Assembly (NCBI GenBank): GCA_009835325.1
Contig: VXWP01000086.1
Span: 1-52,757, forward strand
Length of the DNA: 52,757 bases
Direction: 5' to 3'
Source of the DNA: Gemmatimonadota bacterium
Lineage (GTDB): Bacteria > JAAXHH01
Below the pieces are notes generated by a model. That model ran no database searches. It had not been told where the DNA came from and saw nothing but the letters and a program-made list of their open reading frames with translations. Each line of letters opens with the position of its first letter. Positions within the stretch are counted from its first letter, which is position 1. Of the stretch, positions 45,467 through 52,757 are shown piece after piece. Made by a program: the position numbers and the translations under genes.

Positions 45467-47134
45467 TCATGATTCGATCCACATCAATTCATAGCGGATG
45501 GGCCAGACCGGATTGAGCTTGAGCCCCTTGAGCCAGGGTTGCCGGAGCAGGTACATCTGCGGGTAATACAGGAATACCCAGGGCGCGTCCTCTACCACCA
45601 GACGCTCCGCCTCCCGGTAGAGTGCCAGGCGATGATCCTGGTCCGTGCTGGTGGACGCTTCGTTCAGCAACGCGTTCACCGATGCGTTGTCATAGAACGC
45701 CACGTTGGTGCTGTTCACCTCGGTTATCCGGTTGCCGTTCAGAAGCACGTCGAGGAAATTGCTCGGATCCGGATAGTCCTGGTACCAGCCGAAGGTGGTA
45801 AAGGGCACCGCGCCGCGCCGGCCCGTCGCTTCGATCCGTGTCGAACCGGTGACCGGCCTGATTTCCACGGTGATGCCGACCTCCCCGAGATCCTGTTGCA
45901 CCGCCTGTCCGATCTTGGTATCGATGCCGCTCTGGGCCGTGATCATGAGCTCGGTGGTGAAACCCTCGGGGTATCCGGCCTCCGCAAGCAGCCTGCGAGC
46001 CTTTTCCGGGTCGTGGTCGTATCCTTCGAGCGCTTCGTTGAATCCGGGCATGCCGGGCGGCAGCACGCCGCGGGCGAGGATGCCCCGGTCGCTGATCAGG
46101 CTCACGATCCGCTCTCGGTCGATGGCGTGGTTGACCGCCCTGCGCACGTTCACCTGGTCGAAAGGCGGCATCTCGGTATTCATGGAGAGATACTGGATGG
46201 CGTTCAGCGGTTGATGGGCGACGCGTTGGCTGAGGACGGGGTCTTTCATTACCCGGATGAAGTCCGCGTCCGGGATTCCCGTCGACGTGACGCTCGCGAT
46301 GTCCAGCTCGCCCCGTTCGAACATCATCATGTGCAGGGTCTCGTCCCCGCCGACCATCAGCTCGATGGCCTCCAGCCGGACCTCGTCCGCCCGGTAAAAG
46401 GACGGACTCTTCTCGAGCCGCATGCGCGTTCCGCGCTGCCAGTCCGCCAGTACAAAGGGTCCTGCGCCGACGGGATGGCGCCCGAATGTGTCCCCGCGCC
46501 GCTCCACCTCCTCCCGTGGAACGGCGTACGCGAAGGGCATGGCCATGCAGTACAGGAACGGCAGATCGGGATGGGCCAGCTCGATCACCAGGGTCTCGGC
46601 GTCCGGTGTGCGCAGGCCGGAGACCCGATCCGCCGAACCGTCCTGAAACGCCCGGGCACCGGCGATGTTCCTATAGAATCCCTGCCCAGGGGACCTGGTG
46701 GCCGGATCCAGAATACGTTCGAGGGACCAGGCGAAATCTCCGGAGGTTATCGCCCGGCCGTTCGAGAACCGGATATCCCGGCGCAACTTGAAGGTAATGG
46801 TCCGGCCATCCTCGGAGACCGTCCAGGAGCGCGCGTGCCAGGGGACCAGGTTCAAGTCGTCGTCATAGTCGATCAGACCGTGGAACAAGGCGCGCACCAG
46901 CGGCCAGGTCACCACGTCGTAGGCGATGGCCGGATCGAGCGATCGCGGGTCCGACGGCACGGCGATCCGCAGGACGTTCTCCTCGGGGTGCAGACGGTCG
47001 GGTGGTGCGTCTCCGGAACAGGAAACCGCGAGGAACAGCACAGCAAGACACGCCGCTGCCAACGAAAGCGGACCAGACCGGGCTTCAATCGCGGGTTTCC
47101 GCGCCGTGGATTTCTGCGCCAGTGTACCATTCAT
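45467..47134 (-). CDS. Peptide-type ABC transporter substrate-binding lipoprotein (DppA/OppA-like, SBP family 5)
   Basis: A 555-residue periplasmic binding protein with a lipoprotein signal (FLAVSC, Cys39). Family 5 landmarks are RIAVPSDPRSLDPAIAYDV, HGLIDYDDDLNLVPWHARSW, TFKLRRDIRFSNGR, FYRADEVRLE, NVRRAVNHAIDRERIV and GYDHDPEKARRLLAEAGYPEGF. It delivers oligopeptides, nickel chelates or similar solutes to the DppB/DppC channel. ATG 47134 overlaps the dppC-like stop by four bases (ATGA). The reading frame stays open further upstream to 48151, but that part overlaps the permease gene in another frame and has no family sequence. The protein is anchored in the inner membrane, facing the periplasm. 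Confidence 0.92.
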   Translation of the reverse strand: MNGTLAQKSTARKPAIEARSGPLSLAAACLAVLFLAVSCSGDAPPDRLHPEENVLRIAVPSDPRSLDPAIAYDVVTWPLVRALFHGLIDYDDDLNLVPWHARSWTVSEDGRTITFKLRRDIRFSNGRAITSGDFAWSLERILDPATRSPGQGFYRNIAGARAFQDGSADRVSGLRTPDAETLVIELAHPDLPFLYCMAMPFAYAVPREEVERRGDTFGRHPVGAGPFVLADWQRGTRMRLEKSPSFYRADEVRLEAIELMVGGDETLHMMMFERGELDIASVTSTGIPDADFIRVMKDPVLSQRVAHQPLNAIQYLSMNTEMPPFDQVNVRRAVNHAIDRERIVSLISDRGILARGVLPPGMPGFNEALEGYDHDPEKARRLLAEAGYPEGFTTELMITAQSGIDTKIGQAVQQDLGEVGITVEIRPVTGSTRIEATGRRGAVPFTTFGWYQDYPDPSNFLDVLLNGNRITEVNSTNVAFYDNASVNALLNEASTSTDQDHRLALYREAERLVVEDAPWVFLYYPQMYLLRQPWLKGLKLNPVWPIRYELMWIES

Positions 47135-48132
47135 CGTCCCTGTCCCTCCTTCACGTAGGGATCCAGTACCTCCTGCAGGCCCTGGCCGAGCAGGTTGAAT
47201 CCCACCACGGCCGCGACAATGAACAGGCCCGGAGCCACGGTGAGGTGCGGAGAGACGATAAAGTAGGGCTGTCCCTCGGCGATCATGGTTCCCCACGACG
47301 GCGCGGGCGGCGGTACGCCGACCCCGAGGTAGCTCAGACCGGCGTCGAGCAGCACCGTGTTCGCCGTGGCCAGGGATCCGAGTACGATGATCAGGGGAAG
47401 GACGTTGGGCAACAGGTGCCGGAGCATGATGCGGACATCCGAACAGCCGATGGCGCGGGATGATGTGACGAACTCCCGGGTCTTCAGGATCAGTACCTGG
47501 CTTCGTATGGTCCGGGCGATCCAGGTCCAGCTGACGAGCCCAATGACCAGGAATACGCTGACCAGTCCGCGTTTCAGCGTGAAATCCAGTACGTGCCAGT
47601 CCAGGGACTCGAAGCGGATCTGGATCACGCGTCCGTCCATCAGTCCGGCGAAGGCGATGGCCAGAAGCAGCCCGGGAATGGCCAGCATGACGTCGGTCCC
47701 GCGCATGAGCAGGGTGTTCACCCAGCCGCCGTGGTATCCCGCGAGCATGCCCACGGTCACCCCGACGCAGACGGCGATGAGCATGGCCACGATGCCGACA
47801 AGCAAGGAGATGCGGGTACCGTGTACCAGGCGGGCCAGCACGTCCCGTCCGAGCTGGTCCGTGCCGAGGAGAAACCGTTCGCCGGGCGGGATGGGCAAGC
47901 CGTCGGCGTCGAGGCCGTCGGCCAACTGCAGCATGGGGTCCTGTAGATAACCCAGCCCGGTCAGGACCGGGGCAGCCAGTGCCAGGGCCGCCAGGAACAG
48001 GACCAGTCCGCCGCCGGCGCAGACCATGCGGTGCTTCAGCATACGCCGCAGGAAGGGCAGAGACGCCGGGCCGGTCTCTTCCGACTCGAAGCCGGCGGCA
48101 GATGGGGAAATGACGGTCATGGTAACATTCAA
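47131..48132 (-). CDS. Peptide-type ABC transporter permease (DppC-like)
   Basis: A 333-residue permease with the DppC pattern: a cytoplasmic N-terminal stretch, a first span (GGGLVLFLAALALAAPVL), a periplasmic loop containing RFLLGTDQLGRDVLARLVHGTR, then four to five spans with the coupling loop SRAIGCSDVRIMLRHLLPNVLPLIIV. WGTMIAEGQPYF and EVLDPYVKEG are near the C-terminus. It pairs with the DppB-like permease. The window shows no ATP-binding subunits next to it. An ATG at 48120 in frame is an alternative start. Its stop overlaps the binding-protein start, so expression is coupled. Confidence 0.92.
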   Translation of the reverse strand: MNVTMTVISPSAAGFESEETGPASLPFLRRMLKHRMVCAGGGLVLFLAALALAAPVLTGLGYLQDPMLQLADGLDADGLPIPPGERFLLGTDQLGRDVLARLVHGTRISLLVGIVAMLIAVCVGVTVGMLAGYHGGWVNTLLMRGTDVMLAIPGLLLAIAFAGLMDGRVIQIRFESLDWHVLDFTLKRGLVSVFLVIGLVSWTWIARTIRSQVLILKTREFVTSSRAIGCSDVRIMLRHLLPNVLPLIIVLGSLATANTVLLDAGLSYLGVGVPPPAPSWGTMIAEGQPYFIVSPHLTVAPGLFIVAAVVGFNLLGQGLQEVLDPYVKEGQGR

Positions 48133-48183
48133 TAGTTGAAACGCGCTTCATCGTCGAAACGCGCCGGTCCGCGCAACCATGGG

Positions 48184-48243
48184 CTCGTATCTGCCAGGCT
48201 CGTATCTGCCAGGCCCGTATCTGCCAGGCCCGTATCAGTCAAG
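48184..48243. repeat. 15-bp tandem repeat between the dppC-like gene and the upstream gene
   Basis: Units CTCGTATCTGCCAGG (48184-48198), CTCGTATCTGCCAGG (48199-48213) and CCCGTATCTGCCAGG (48214-48228) are followed by a degraded copy (48229-48243). The last copy overlaps the stop region of the gene ending at 48239. Confidence 0.85.
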
Positions 48244-49144
48244 CCGCGGGGTATTCCAGGCAGATTCCGCTCCGAGACCGCGATGAGTCGCCGATCGCAC
48301 GGAGCAGGTCAAGGTAGAAACGCCGTTCATCGGCGGACAGGGCGATCAGGGCCTCATTCCCCCACAGGCTGGCCAGACATCGTCCTGCAGGCCGTATCGG
48401 CATGTGATATTCCGATTTCCCGTACATGCCCGGTTGATTGAACAGGGGATCGTCCGCCAGCGTACCGCCCGTTCCCACCAGGAACAGGTCGTCCTGCAGC
48501 CGGGACCCATTTGGCGCCACCAGCAGATGACCGGTGGAATCGCGGTGCGTCTTCAACGTGATGCTAATGTGCAGACGAGGCGCGGTTCCCGCCGCGGCTA
48601 CGTACACGCGGCGCAGGGGGGAATCCATTAGGACCTCGGCCTTGCGGCACGACTGGAAGACACACCACCACTTCTGCCACTGCCCACCTTCCGGCGAGGA
48701 AATCAGACGAAGATACACCGGTTCGCCGAAATCGGCGTGGCGACTCGCTTCAAGCATCGCCCGGAATCCGGGCTCGGACCGGTGTATATCCGTGATGGGA
48801 ATTTCCAAATTACGCGTCCGTACGGGCAGCGGTCCGGCCGTTCGCACGTCTACACCGTTTTCAACGAGGCGTGCCGCATCCGCGGCCATGCCCCGGTAAG
48901 GTGAAAGGAATACGGCCTGCCGGGGCCGGTACGCGTCGAGAGCGTCCCGCACGGTCTCAAGTCCTTGAACCGTCCCGCTCGCACTGCCCTGGGCGCTTCC
49001 ACGCGGCCCCGCGTTCGGCCGCCCCGCGTTCGGCCGCCCCGCATCCGGCCGGGCGAACACCATGCCGTCCGGCCCTTCAGTGTACTCCTGAAATAGTGCA
49101 AGGACCTGGCGGCTGCCGATAACCAGTCCATCTATTTGCTTCAC
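48239..49144 (-). CDS. Hypothetical protein, translationally coupled to a Gfo/Idh oxidoreductase
   Basis: A 301-residue soluble protein I do not recognise. The N-terminal third (about 1-110) looks like an alpha/beta fold: QIDGLVIGSRQVLALFQEY, then AVFLSPYRGMAADAARLV. Near residues 30-55 is a low-complexity segment encoded by a 15-bp tandem repeat (49011-49055; RPNAGRPNAG). The C-terminal part is richer in beta strands and aromatic residues (WQKWWCVFQSC, LHISITLKTHRD). GTG 49144 overlaps the Gfo/Idh stop as GTGA, and GGAGG lies just before. A start at GTG 49162 would add six residues. The tight coupling suggests a shared pathway. Confidence 0.65.
   Translation of the reverse strand: MKQIDGLVIGSRQVLALFQEYTEGPDGMVFARPDAGRPNAGRPNAGPRGSAQGSASGTVQGLETVRDALDAYRPRQAVFLSPYRGMAADAARLVENGVDVRTAGPLPVRTRNLEIPITDIHRSEPGFRAMLEASRHADFGEPVYLRLISSPEGGQWQKWWCVFQSCRKAEVLMDSPLRRVYVAAAGTAPRLHISITLKTHRDSTGHLLVAPNGSRLQDDLFLVGTGGTLADDPLFNQPGMYGKSEYHMPIRPAGRCLASLWGNEALIALSADERRFYLDLLRAIGDSSRSRSGICLEYPAA
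49011..49055. repeat. Three tandem copies of a 15-bp unit in the hypothetical gene
   Basis: GCGTTCGGCCGCCCC at 49011-49025 and 49026-49040, then the diverged GCATCCGGCCGGGCG at 49041-49055. The period is a multiple of three and encodes a repeated Gly-Arg-Pro-Asn-Ala on the minus strand. Confidence 0.85.
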
Positions 49145-50283
49145 GCCGCCTCCCCGCCGCACAAGGGAAGACGTACCGGCCGGTTCCGCACGATGGATTC
49201 ATAACCCGCGAGCAGCACTTCCATATGGTCCCGGGCGTCCCGGACGGTGAAGCGCGGTCTCGAACCGGTGTCCAGCGCGTGTACCAGGTCATCCAGGGCG
49301 GCGCGAGTGAATTCAGTCCCTGTGGAGGTCAGCAAGGTGGGCGGGCCGCTGTGCCACTGCATGGGATCGTCTTCGTCGACGCAGTAGTCGCCGTCCACGA
49401 TGCGGTTTCTCAGGTGGGTATCGATGCCGGGGCGCTTCCCGTCGATTCGTCCCGTTCCCTTCGTGCCGAACAGGTAGGCCAGGTTCGGTCCACCGGCGCC
49501 ATGAGAGGCGATGCCGTTGCGCCCGGCGGACAGGGTGGCCACCCGGCCGGACCGGTCCACAAGGCTCAGCGTGCCGAAGTCGTCCGCGCCATGGGCGGCA
49601 TGTTCGGGGAAGAAGTGGGCGCCGCCCTGGCCGTATACCTCGACGATGGGGTCGAAGCACTGCTGTACCAGGGCAACGGCATAGGCGCCGACCGTCAGCA
49701 GTTCGCGTTTGATGTCCGGAAATTTCCACCTGCCCGGCGGCAGGAAACCGGGTTTTCGCTGCGCATTCGAAATGGACCGCGGGATCCCCTTGCCGAAGAG
49801 GATGTCGACGTGCATCGCCGTTAATTCACCCAGGATCCCCGCGTCGATCATCCTTTTGCTCTGGTTGACGAAATCATTGTAAACGTAACTGGGAAGGATG
49901 GTTGTGACTTTTGACCTTTCGACGGTGTCGACCACTTCGCGGCATTCCCGCATGTTGGCGCCGATGTACTTGTCGATCCACAGGTGCTTGCCGGTCCGAG
50001 CGGCCAGTCTGGCAATTTCGGCACGGCGCTCGATCTCGTGACCGATGCTCACGACATCGACCTCGTCCCGCTGAACGGCCGCCTCTATCCCTTCCATAAA
50101 GGGCACGTCCAACTGCTCGGCCCAGGTCCGGTTCAGCGGCTTGAGATAGGGGTCGATGTCCGCGTCGTCGGCCACCCCGACGATGCGGATCCGGGGATGG
50201 TCCACGAAGGCGGGGACGAAACTGCTCTGGTGGCTGTGCTTGCTGAAACTGACCAGCAGCACGCCGTAGACGCGGTCGGCCAT
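49141..50283 (-). CDS. Gfo/Idh/MocA-family oxidoreductase
   Basis: A 380-residue protein of the Gfo/Idh family with a divergent N-terminus (MADRVYGVLLVSFSKHSH instead of the usual Gly-rich loop). DPYLKPL, VVSIGHEIERRAEIARLAARTGK and WIDKYIGANMRECREVV follow, with Lys in the WIDKY position of the family's EKP. The middle (LLTVGAYAVALVQQCFDPIVEVYG) and the C-terminal beta-domain fit. The missing G-x-G-x-x-G loop makes NAD binding uncertain, so it may be a degenerate or specialised member. It is the first gene of the minus-strand unit, divergent from the AGCS gene across a 253-base spacer with a triple repeat. Confidence 0.8.
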   Translation of the reverse strand: MADRVYGVLLVSFSKHSHQSSFVPAFVDHPRIRIVGVADDADIDPYLKPLNRTWAEQLDVPFMEGIEAAVQRDEVDVVSIGHEIERRAEIARLAARTGKHLWIDKYIGANMRECREVVDTVERSKVTTILPSYVYNDFVNQSKRMIDAGILGELTAMHVDILFGKGIPRSISNAQRKPGFLPPGRWKFPDIKRELLTVGAYAVALVQQCFDPIVEVYGQGGAHFFPEHAAHGADDFGTLSLVDRSGRVATLSAGRNGIASHGAGGPNLAYLFGTKGTGRIDGKRPGIDTHLRNRIVDGDYCVDEDDPMQWHSGPPTLLTSTGTEFTRAALDDLVHALDTGSRPRFTVRDARDHMEVLLAGYESIVRNRPVRLPLCGGEAA

Positions 50284-50373
50284 GACGACACCATTTCATT
50301 CATGATGTATGCGTGGATGTTTGCGAGCATTCAAGATAAGCCGGGCCATCACGAGTGACAACCAAAACAGGAC

Positions 50374-50428
50374 TCGAACAGCGCGGTCGGTTTTGAACGG
50401 CGCGGTCGGAATCGAACAGCACGGTCTG
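50374..50428. repeat. Three tandem 19-bp-period repeats in the divergent spacer (possible operator)
   Basis: TCGAACAGCGCGGTCGG (50374), TTGAACGGCGCGGTCGG (50393) and TCGAACAGCACGGTCTG (50412) are spaced by exactly 19 bases. They sit between the Gfo/Idh gene and the AGCS gene and could bind a regulator of either. Confidence 0.7.
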
Positions 50429-50440
50429 TGGTCTTTGGTC

Positions 50441-50468
50441 TTGTTTATCACGCGAAGCACAGTAGATT
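50441..50468 (+). promoter_or_regulatory. Possible promoter before the AGCS symporter gene
   Basis: TTGTTT (50441-50446), 16-base spacer, TAGATT (50463-50468), just downstream of the triple repeat. The match is modest and the spacer is one base short of the usual 17. Confidence 0.3.
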
Positions 50469-50536
50469 AACCCACATCCCGTTTCCGTGCTTTTAGTACC
50501 ACATCCTCACCACGTCATCAGCGAGAGAGGTACGCC

Positions 50537-51880
50537 ATGGACGCCGTCCTGCGCGCGATATCCGATTTCATGTGGGGGCCCTGGACGATCGGCGTGCTCG
50601 CCGTCCTGGGTCTCATGCTCACCGTGGCCAGCAGGGGGGTCCAGTTCCGGAAGTTCGGCACGGCGGTCGGCCTGGTCATGCGCGGCGCCCTGCGCAGGGA
50701 CAAGGGCGAGCAGGAATCGGGCGACATCTCGCCCTTCCAGGCGCTGACCACGGCCATGGCGGCCACCATCGGCAACGGCAACATCGCGGGTGTGGCGACG
50801 GCCATCGCGGTGGGCGGCCCGGGCGCGGCCTTCTGGATGGCGGCCATGGCACCACTGGGCATGGCGACGAAGTACGCGGAGACCGTGCTGGCCCTGCGGT
50901 ACCGGGGAAAGACGCGGGACGGCCTCATGCTCGGCGGCCCCATGTCCTATCTGAAGGAGGGGCTGAACCTGCCCACCATAGGCGTGGTTTTCGCCCTCTG
51001 CGCCACGCTGGGTGGCCTGGGCGGCGGAAACATCGGCCAGGCAAACTCCATCGCCCTCGTGCTCGACTCCCAGTTCCACGTGGCCAAGTGGATCACCGGC
51101 GCCCTGCTGGCCGGCATCCTGGCCGTGGTCGTCATCGGAGGGATCAAGCGTATCGGCCTCGTAGCGGAAAGACTCGTACCCACGATGGTGATCGTCTACG
51201 CCGCCAGCGTGATCTACGTCGTGATCACCCATTTCAGCGCGCTACCGGCAACCCTCTGGCTGATCGTGGAAAGCGCCTTCACGCCGGTCGCGGTCGTCGG
51301 GGGATTCGCCGGGGCCACGGTGTCCCGGACGATACAGTACGGCATCCGGCGCGGCGTCATCTCCAGCGAGGCCGGCCTTGGAAGCGCGGGGATCGCCCAC
51401 AGTGCGGCGCAAACGAACAACCCGGTGCGGCAAGGGTACATCTCCATGATCGGCGTCTTCATCGACACGATCGTCGTCTGCTCCATGACCGCGGTAACCG
51501 TGGTCATCGCCGGCGTGTGGCATAATGGCGAGATCAGCACCGCCCTCGTGGCTTCCGCGCTCAACACCACCATCCCCTTCGGCGGGGCCATCGTCGCACT
51601 CTGCTCCCTGATGTTTGGATTCACGACCATGGTCACCTGGTCCTACTATGCCGAGCAGGGCCTGCGGTTCGTGACGGACTCCCGGGGCGTGGTGCTGGGC
51701 ATCCGGATCACCTGGTGCGCGGCCGCCTTCTTCGGAGCCGTGTACGAAGCCCGGGTGATCTGGGACCTGGGCGATATCATGGTCGCCTGCATGATGTTTC
51801 CCAATCTCGTCGGACTGATCGGTCTGACCCGAGAAATACGCGTGGTATCAGCCAACGAACAGGCTGCCACGGCCGCTTGA
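50537..51880 (+). CDS. Sodium:alanine symporter (AGCS) family transporter
   Basis: A 447-residue inner-membrane carrier with about ten to eleven spans. AGCS landmarks are SPFQALTTAMAATIGNGNIAGVATAI (sodium and amino-acid site), GAAFWMAAMAPLGMATKYAETVLALRYR, GGPMSYL and RRGVISSEAGLGSAGIAHSAAQTNNPVRQG. It takes up alanine or glycine with sodium. GAGAGGT upstream supports ATG 50537. Its stop codon TGA lies inside the -35 box of the next gene's promoter (TTGACG, 51877-51882). It is divergent from the Gfo/Idh gene and follows the triple repeat. Confidence 0.92.
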   Translation: MDAVLRAISDFMWGPWTIGVLAVLGLMLTVASRGVQFRKFGTAVGLVMRGALRRDKGEQESGDISPFQALTTAMAATIGNGNIAGVATAIAVGGPGAAFWMAAMAPLGMATKYAETVLALRYRGKTRDGLMLGGPMSYLKEGLNLPTIGVVFALCATLGGLGGGNIGQANSIALVLDSQFHVAKWITGALLAGILAVVVIGGIKRIGLVAERLVPTMVIVYAASVIYVVITHFSALPATLWLIVESAFTPVAVVGGFAGATVSRTIQYGIRRGVISSEAGLGSAGIAHSAAQTNNPVRQGYISMIGVFIDTIVVCSMTAVTVVIAGVWHNGEISTALVASALNTTIPFGGAIVALCSLMFGFTTMVTWSYYAEQGLRFVTDSRGVVLGIRITWCAAAFFGAVYEARVIWDLGDIMVACMMFPNLVGLIGLTREIRVVSANEQAATAA

Positions 51881-51905
51881 CGATGAAGCGTTTATCGGGT
51901 ATATT
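51877..51905 (+). promoter_or_regulatory. Near-consensus sigma-70 promoter before the ECF sigma factor gene
   Basis: TTGACG (51877-51882), 17-base spacer, TATATT (51900-51905). The -35 box overlaps the AGCS stop codon. Transcription would start near 51912, giving a leader of about 125 bases before ATG 52037. Confidence 0.6.
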
Positions 51906-52036
51906 ACCGGTGGGTTGGATCGGTGCGAAAAAAACCGAACCATTTTTCGTTCCGGGGCCTCTTAGTATAGTAGACGGTATCGACAGCGGCACCCTCGCTC
52001 CACACGTAATCGAGCCCAAAACGCAGGATACACGAA

Positions 52037-52651
52037 ATGGCGCACACGGCGGACGGACTCATCATCGAAAGCGTGCTGAACGGCAGTCCGGACGACTTCG
52101 AAAAACTGGTGACGCGGTATGACCGCGAGATCAGGCGTATCGTGGGATCCATGGTCAGGAACCGCCAGGACAAGCAGGATATCGTACAGGATATCTGGCT
52201 TTCCGTTTACCAGCGGCTGTCGTCCCTGCGCGATCCGGAGCGGTTTCCGCAGTGGCTGCGCGCCATTGCGCGTAACCGGTGCCTTGCGCACGCGGGTGAC
52301 CGGCACCACCGGGAAACGGCCTGGTCGGAGATCCAGCCGGAGGAATGCGCCGGAAGTACCTGGCCGGGCGACGAGCACCTGGACCGGGCAAAGCGCCGCA
52401 GCGTGCGGAAAGCCGTAGCGACGCTGTCGAACGCACTCGGCCGGACCGTCGCCATGTACTATTTCACCGGGTATTCCTGTGACGAGGTCAGCACGCGGAT
52501 GAACGTCCCCGTGGGTACCGTGAAACGCAGGCTATCGGAAGCGCGAAGCAAGCTGCGGAGCATGTTCAGGGACTGGTCGCAACTGCCTGCAGAAGGCGGC
52601 CTGGATCTTCGACACCTGATCGTCGCCGCGCCGATTTGCACCGGTTTCTGA
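52037..52651 (+). CDS. ECF-type sigma-70 family RNA polymerase sigma factor
   Basis: A 204-residue sigma factor with region 2 (about residues 20-90: DDFEKLVTRYDREIRRIVG, QDIVQDIWLSVYQRL, FPQWLRAIARNRC). Region 4 (about 125-180) contains the helix-turn-helix TGYSCDEVSTRMNVPVGTVKRRLSEARSKLRSMF. It directs RNA polymerase to a small set of promoters. The preceding promoter is sigma-70-like, so expression does not have to be autoregulated. A possible downstream partner, usually an anti-sigma factor, would lie past the right edge; the frame starting at 52696 may be its start. Confidence 0.9.
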   Translation: MAHTADGLIIESVLNGSPDDFEKLVTRYDREIRRIVGSMVRNRQDKQDIVQDIWLSVYQRLSSLRDPERFPQWLRAIARNRCLAHAGDRHHRETAWSEIQPEECAGSTWPGDEHLDRAKRRSVRKAVATLSNALGRTVAMYYFTGYSCDEVSTRMNVPVGTVKRRLSEARSKLRSMFRDWSQLPAEGGLDLRHLIVAAPICTGF

Positions 52652-52695
52652 GTACTCCATCCAACCCCCGAACGAACCGAGGTCTTCAACAAGAC

Positions 52696-52757
52696 ATGTC
52701 CCAACCACCGCAGGACCGGAATCAGCACCCGCCCCCGGCCCAACGCAAGCCCCCCCC
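52696..52757 (+). CDS. Possible start of the next gene (cut by window edge)
   Basis: From ATG 52696 the plus strand stays open to the window end (20 codons: MSQPPQDRNQHPPPAQRKPP). It is Pro/Gln/Arg-rich, as are some cytoplasmic N-termini of anti-sigma factors. There is only a weak Shine-Dalgarno, so this is tentative. Its position 44 bases after the sigma-factor stop is what an anti-sigma gene would have. Confidence 0.3.
   Translation, partial: MSQPPQDRNQHPPPAQRKPP

Noticed and set aside
47135-48151. N-terminal extension of the binding-protein frame
   Set aside because: It lies within the dppC-like gene in another frame; the lipoprotein signal begins at ATG 47134.
48184-49055. CRISPR-like repeats
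   Set aside because: Units are 15 bases, directly adjacent without spacers, and there are no cas genes.

Overview
The window is GC-rich bacterial chromosome from a Gram-negative, sodium-rich (probably marine) heterotroph. Signs of a Gram-negative envelope are a TonB-dependent receptor, several lipoproteins and a periplasmic PQQ dehydrogenase. Respiration through menaquinone is implied by two futalosine-pathway genes. Sodium coupling is implied by NhaC-type and AGCS-type carriers. The mix of phytanoyl-CoA-dioxygenase-like, dimethylformamidase-like, DUF6785-like, Gfo/Idh and xylose-isomerase-like TIM-barrel genes resembles what I know of Latescibacterota, Gemmatimonadota and related FCB genomes. 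That placement is inference, since no rRNA or ribosomal protein gene is present. There is no phage, insertion sequence or CRISPR array. No gene-free stretch exceeds 300 bases; the longest are 15285-15555, 50284-50536 and 11563-11751.

Layout. Positions 1-642 (minus) hold the N-terminal part of a BtuF-like binding protein running off the left edge. Positions 836-11317 (plus) are a catabolic run: TIM-barrel isomerase, DUF6785-like membrane protein, flavin monooxygenase, PhyH dioxygenase, dimethylformamidase-like protein, metallophosphoesterase, a sulfatase-fold enzyme with Thr at the nucleophile position, and an APH-type kinase. Two tRNA-Pro genes (GGG, CGG) follow. Positions 11752-22586 (plus) carry an exported FAH-family enzyme, an LVIVD-repeat lipoprotein, a HAD phosphatase, a PQQ dehydrogenase lipoprotein, a DUF1080 protein, a TonB receptor, a one-haem membrane protein, a conserved unknown protein and a UGSC-family selenoprotein read through an in-frame TGA. 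Positions 22659-28126 hold two exported amidohydrolase-fold proteins and a Gfo/Idh oxidoreductase. Positions 28149-33327 include two more TIM-barrel isomerases, an NhaC antiporter and a second DUF6785-like protein.

Positions 33330-39887 (minus) form a likely six-gene operon from one good promoter: M3 oligopeptidase, Gfo/Idh, methyltransferase, futalosine hydrolase (mqnB), 1,4-dihydroxy-6-naphthoate synthase (mqnD) and an M55 D-aminopeptidase. Positions 40032-44411 hold an FMN-dependent hydroxy-acid oxidase, an MFS carrier, a DUF2961/GH172 protein and a DsbA-family protein. Positions 44497-50283 (minus) carry a peptide-type ABC importer without ATPases, an unrecognised gene and a Gfo/Idh gene. 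The right end has an AGCS symporter, an ECF-type sigma factor and the start of one more frame.

The strongest finding is the selenoprotein at 22062-22586. An in-frame TGA at 22347-22349 lies in the motif U-G-S-C, is followed by a hairpin at bacterial SECIS spacing, and the reading frame resumes with conserved-looking sequence. Standard gene calling would break it into two pieces. A second cross-window signal is the recurrence of short tandem duplications (periods 9, 15, 18, 33), mostly in frame inside protein linkers.
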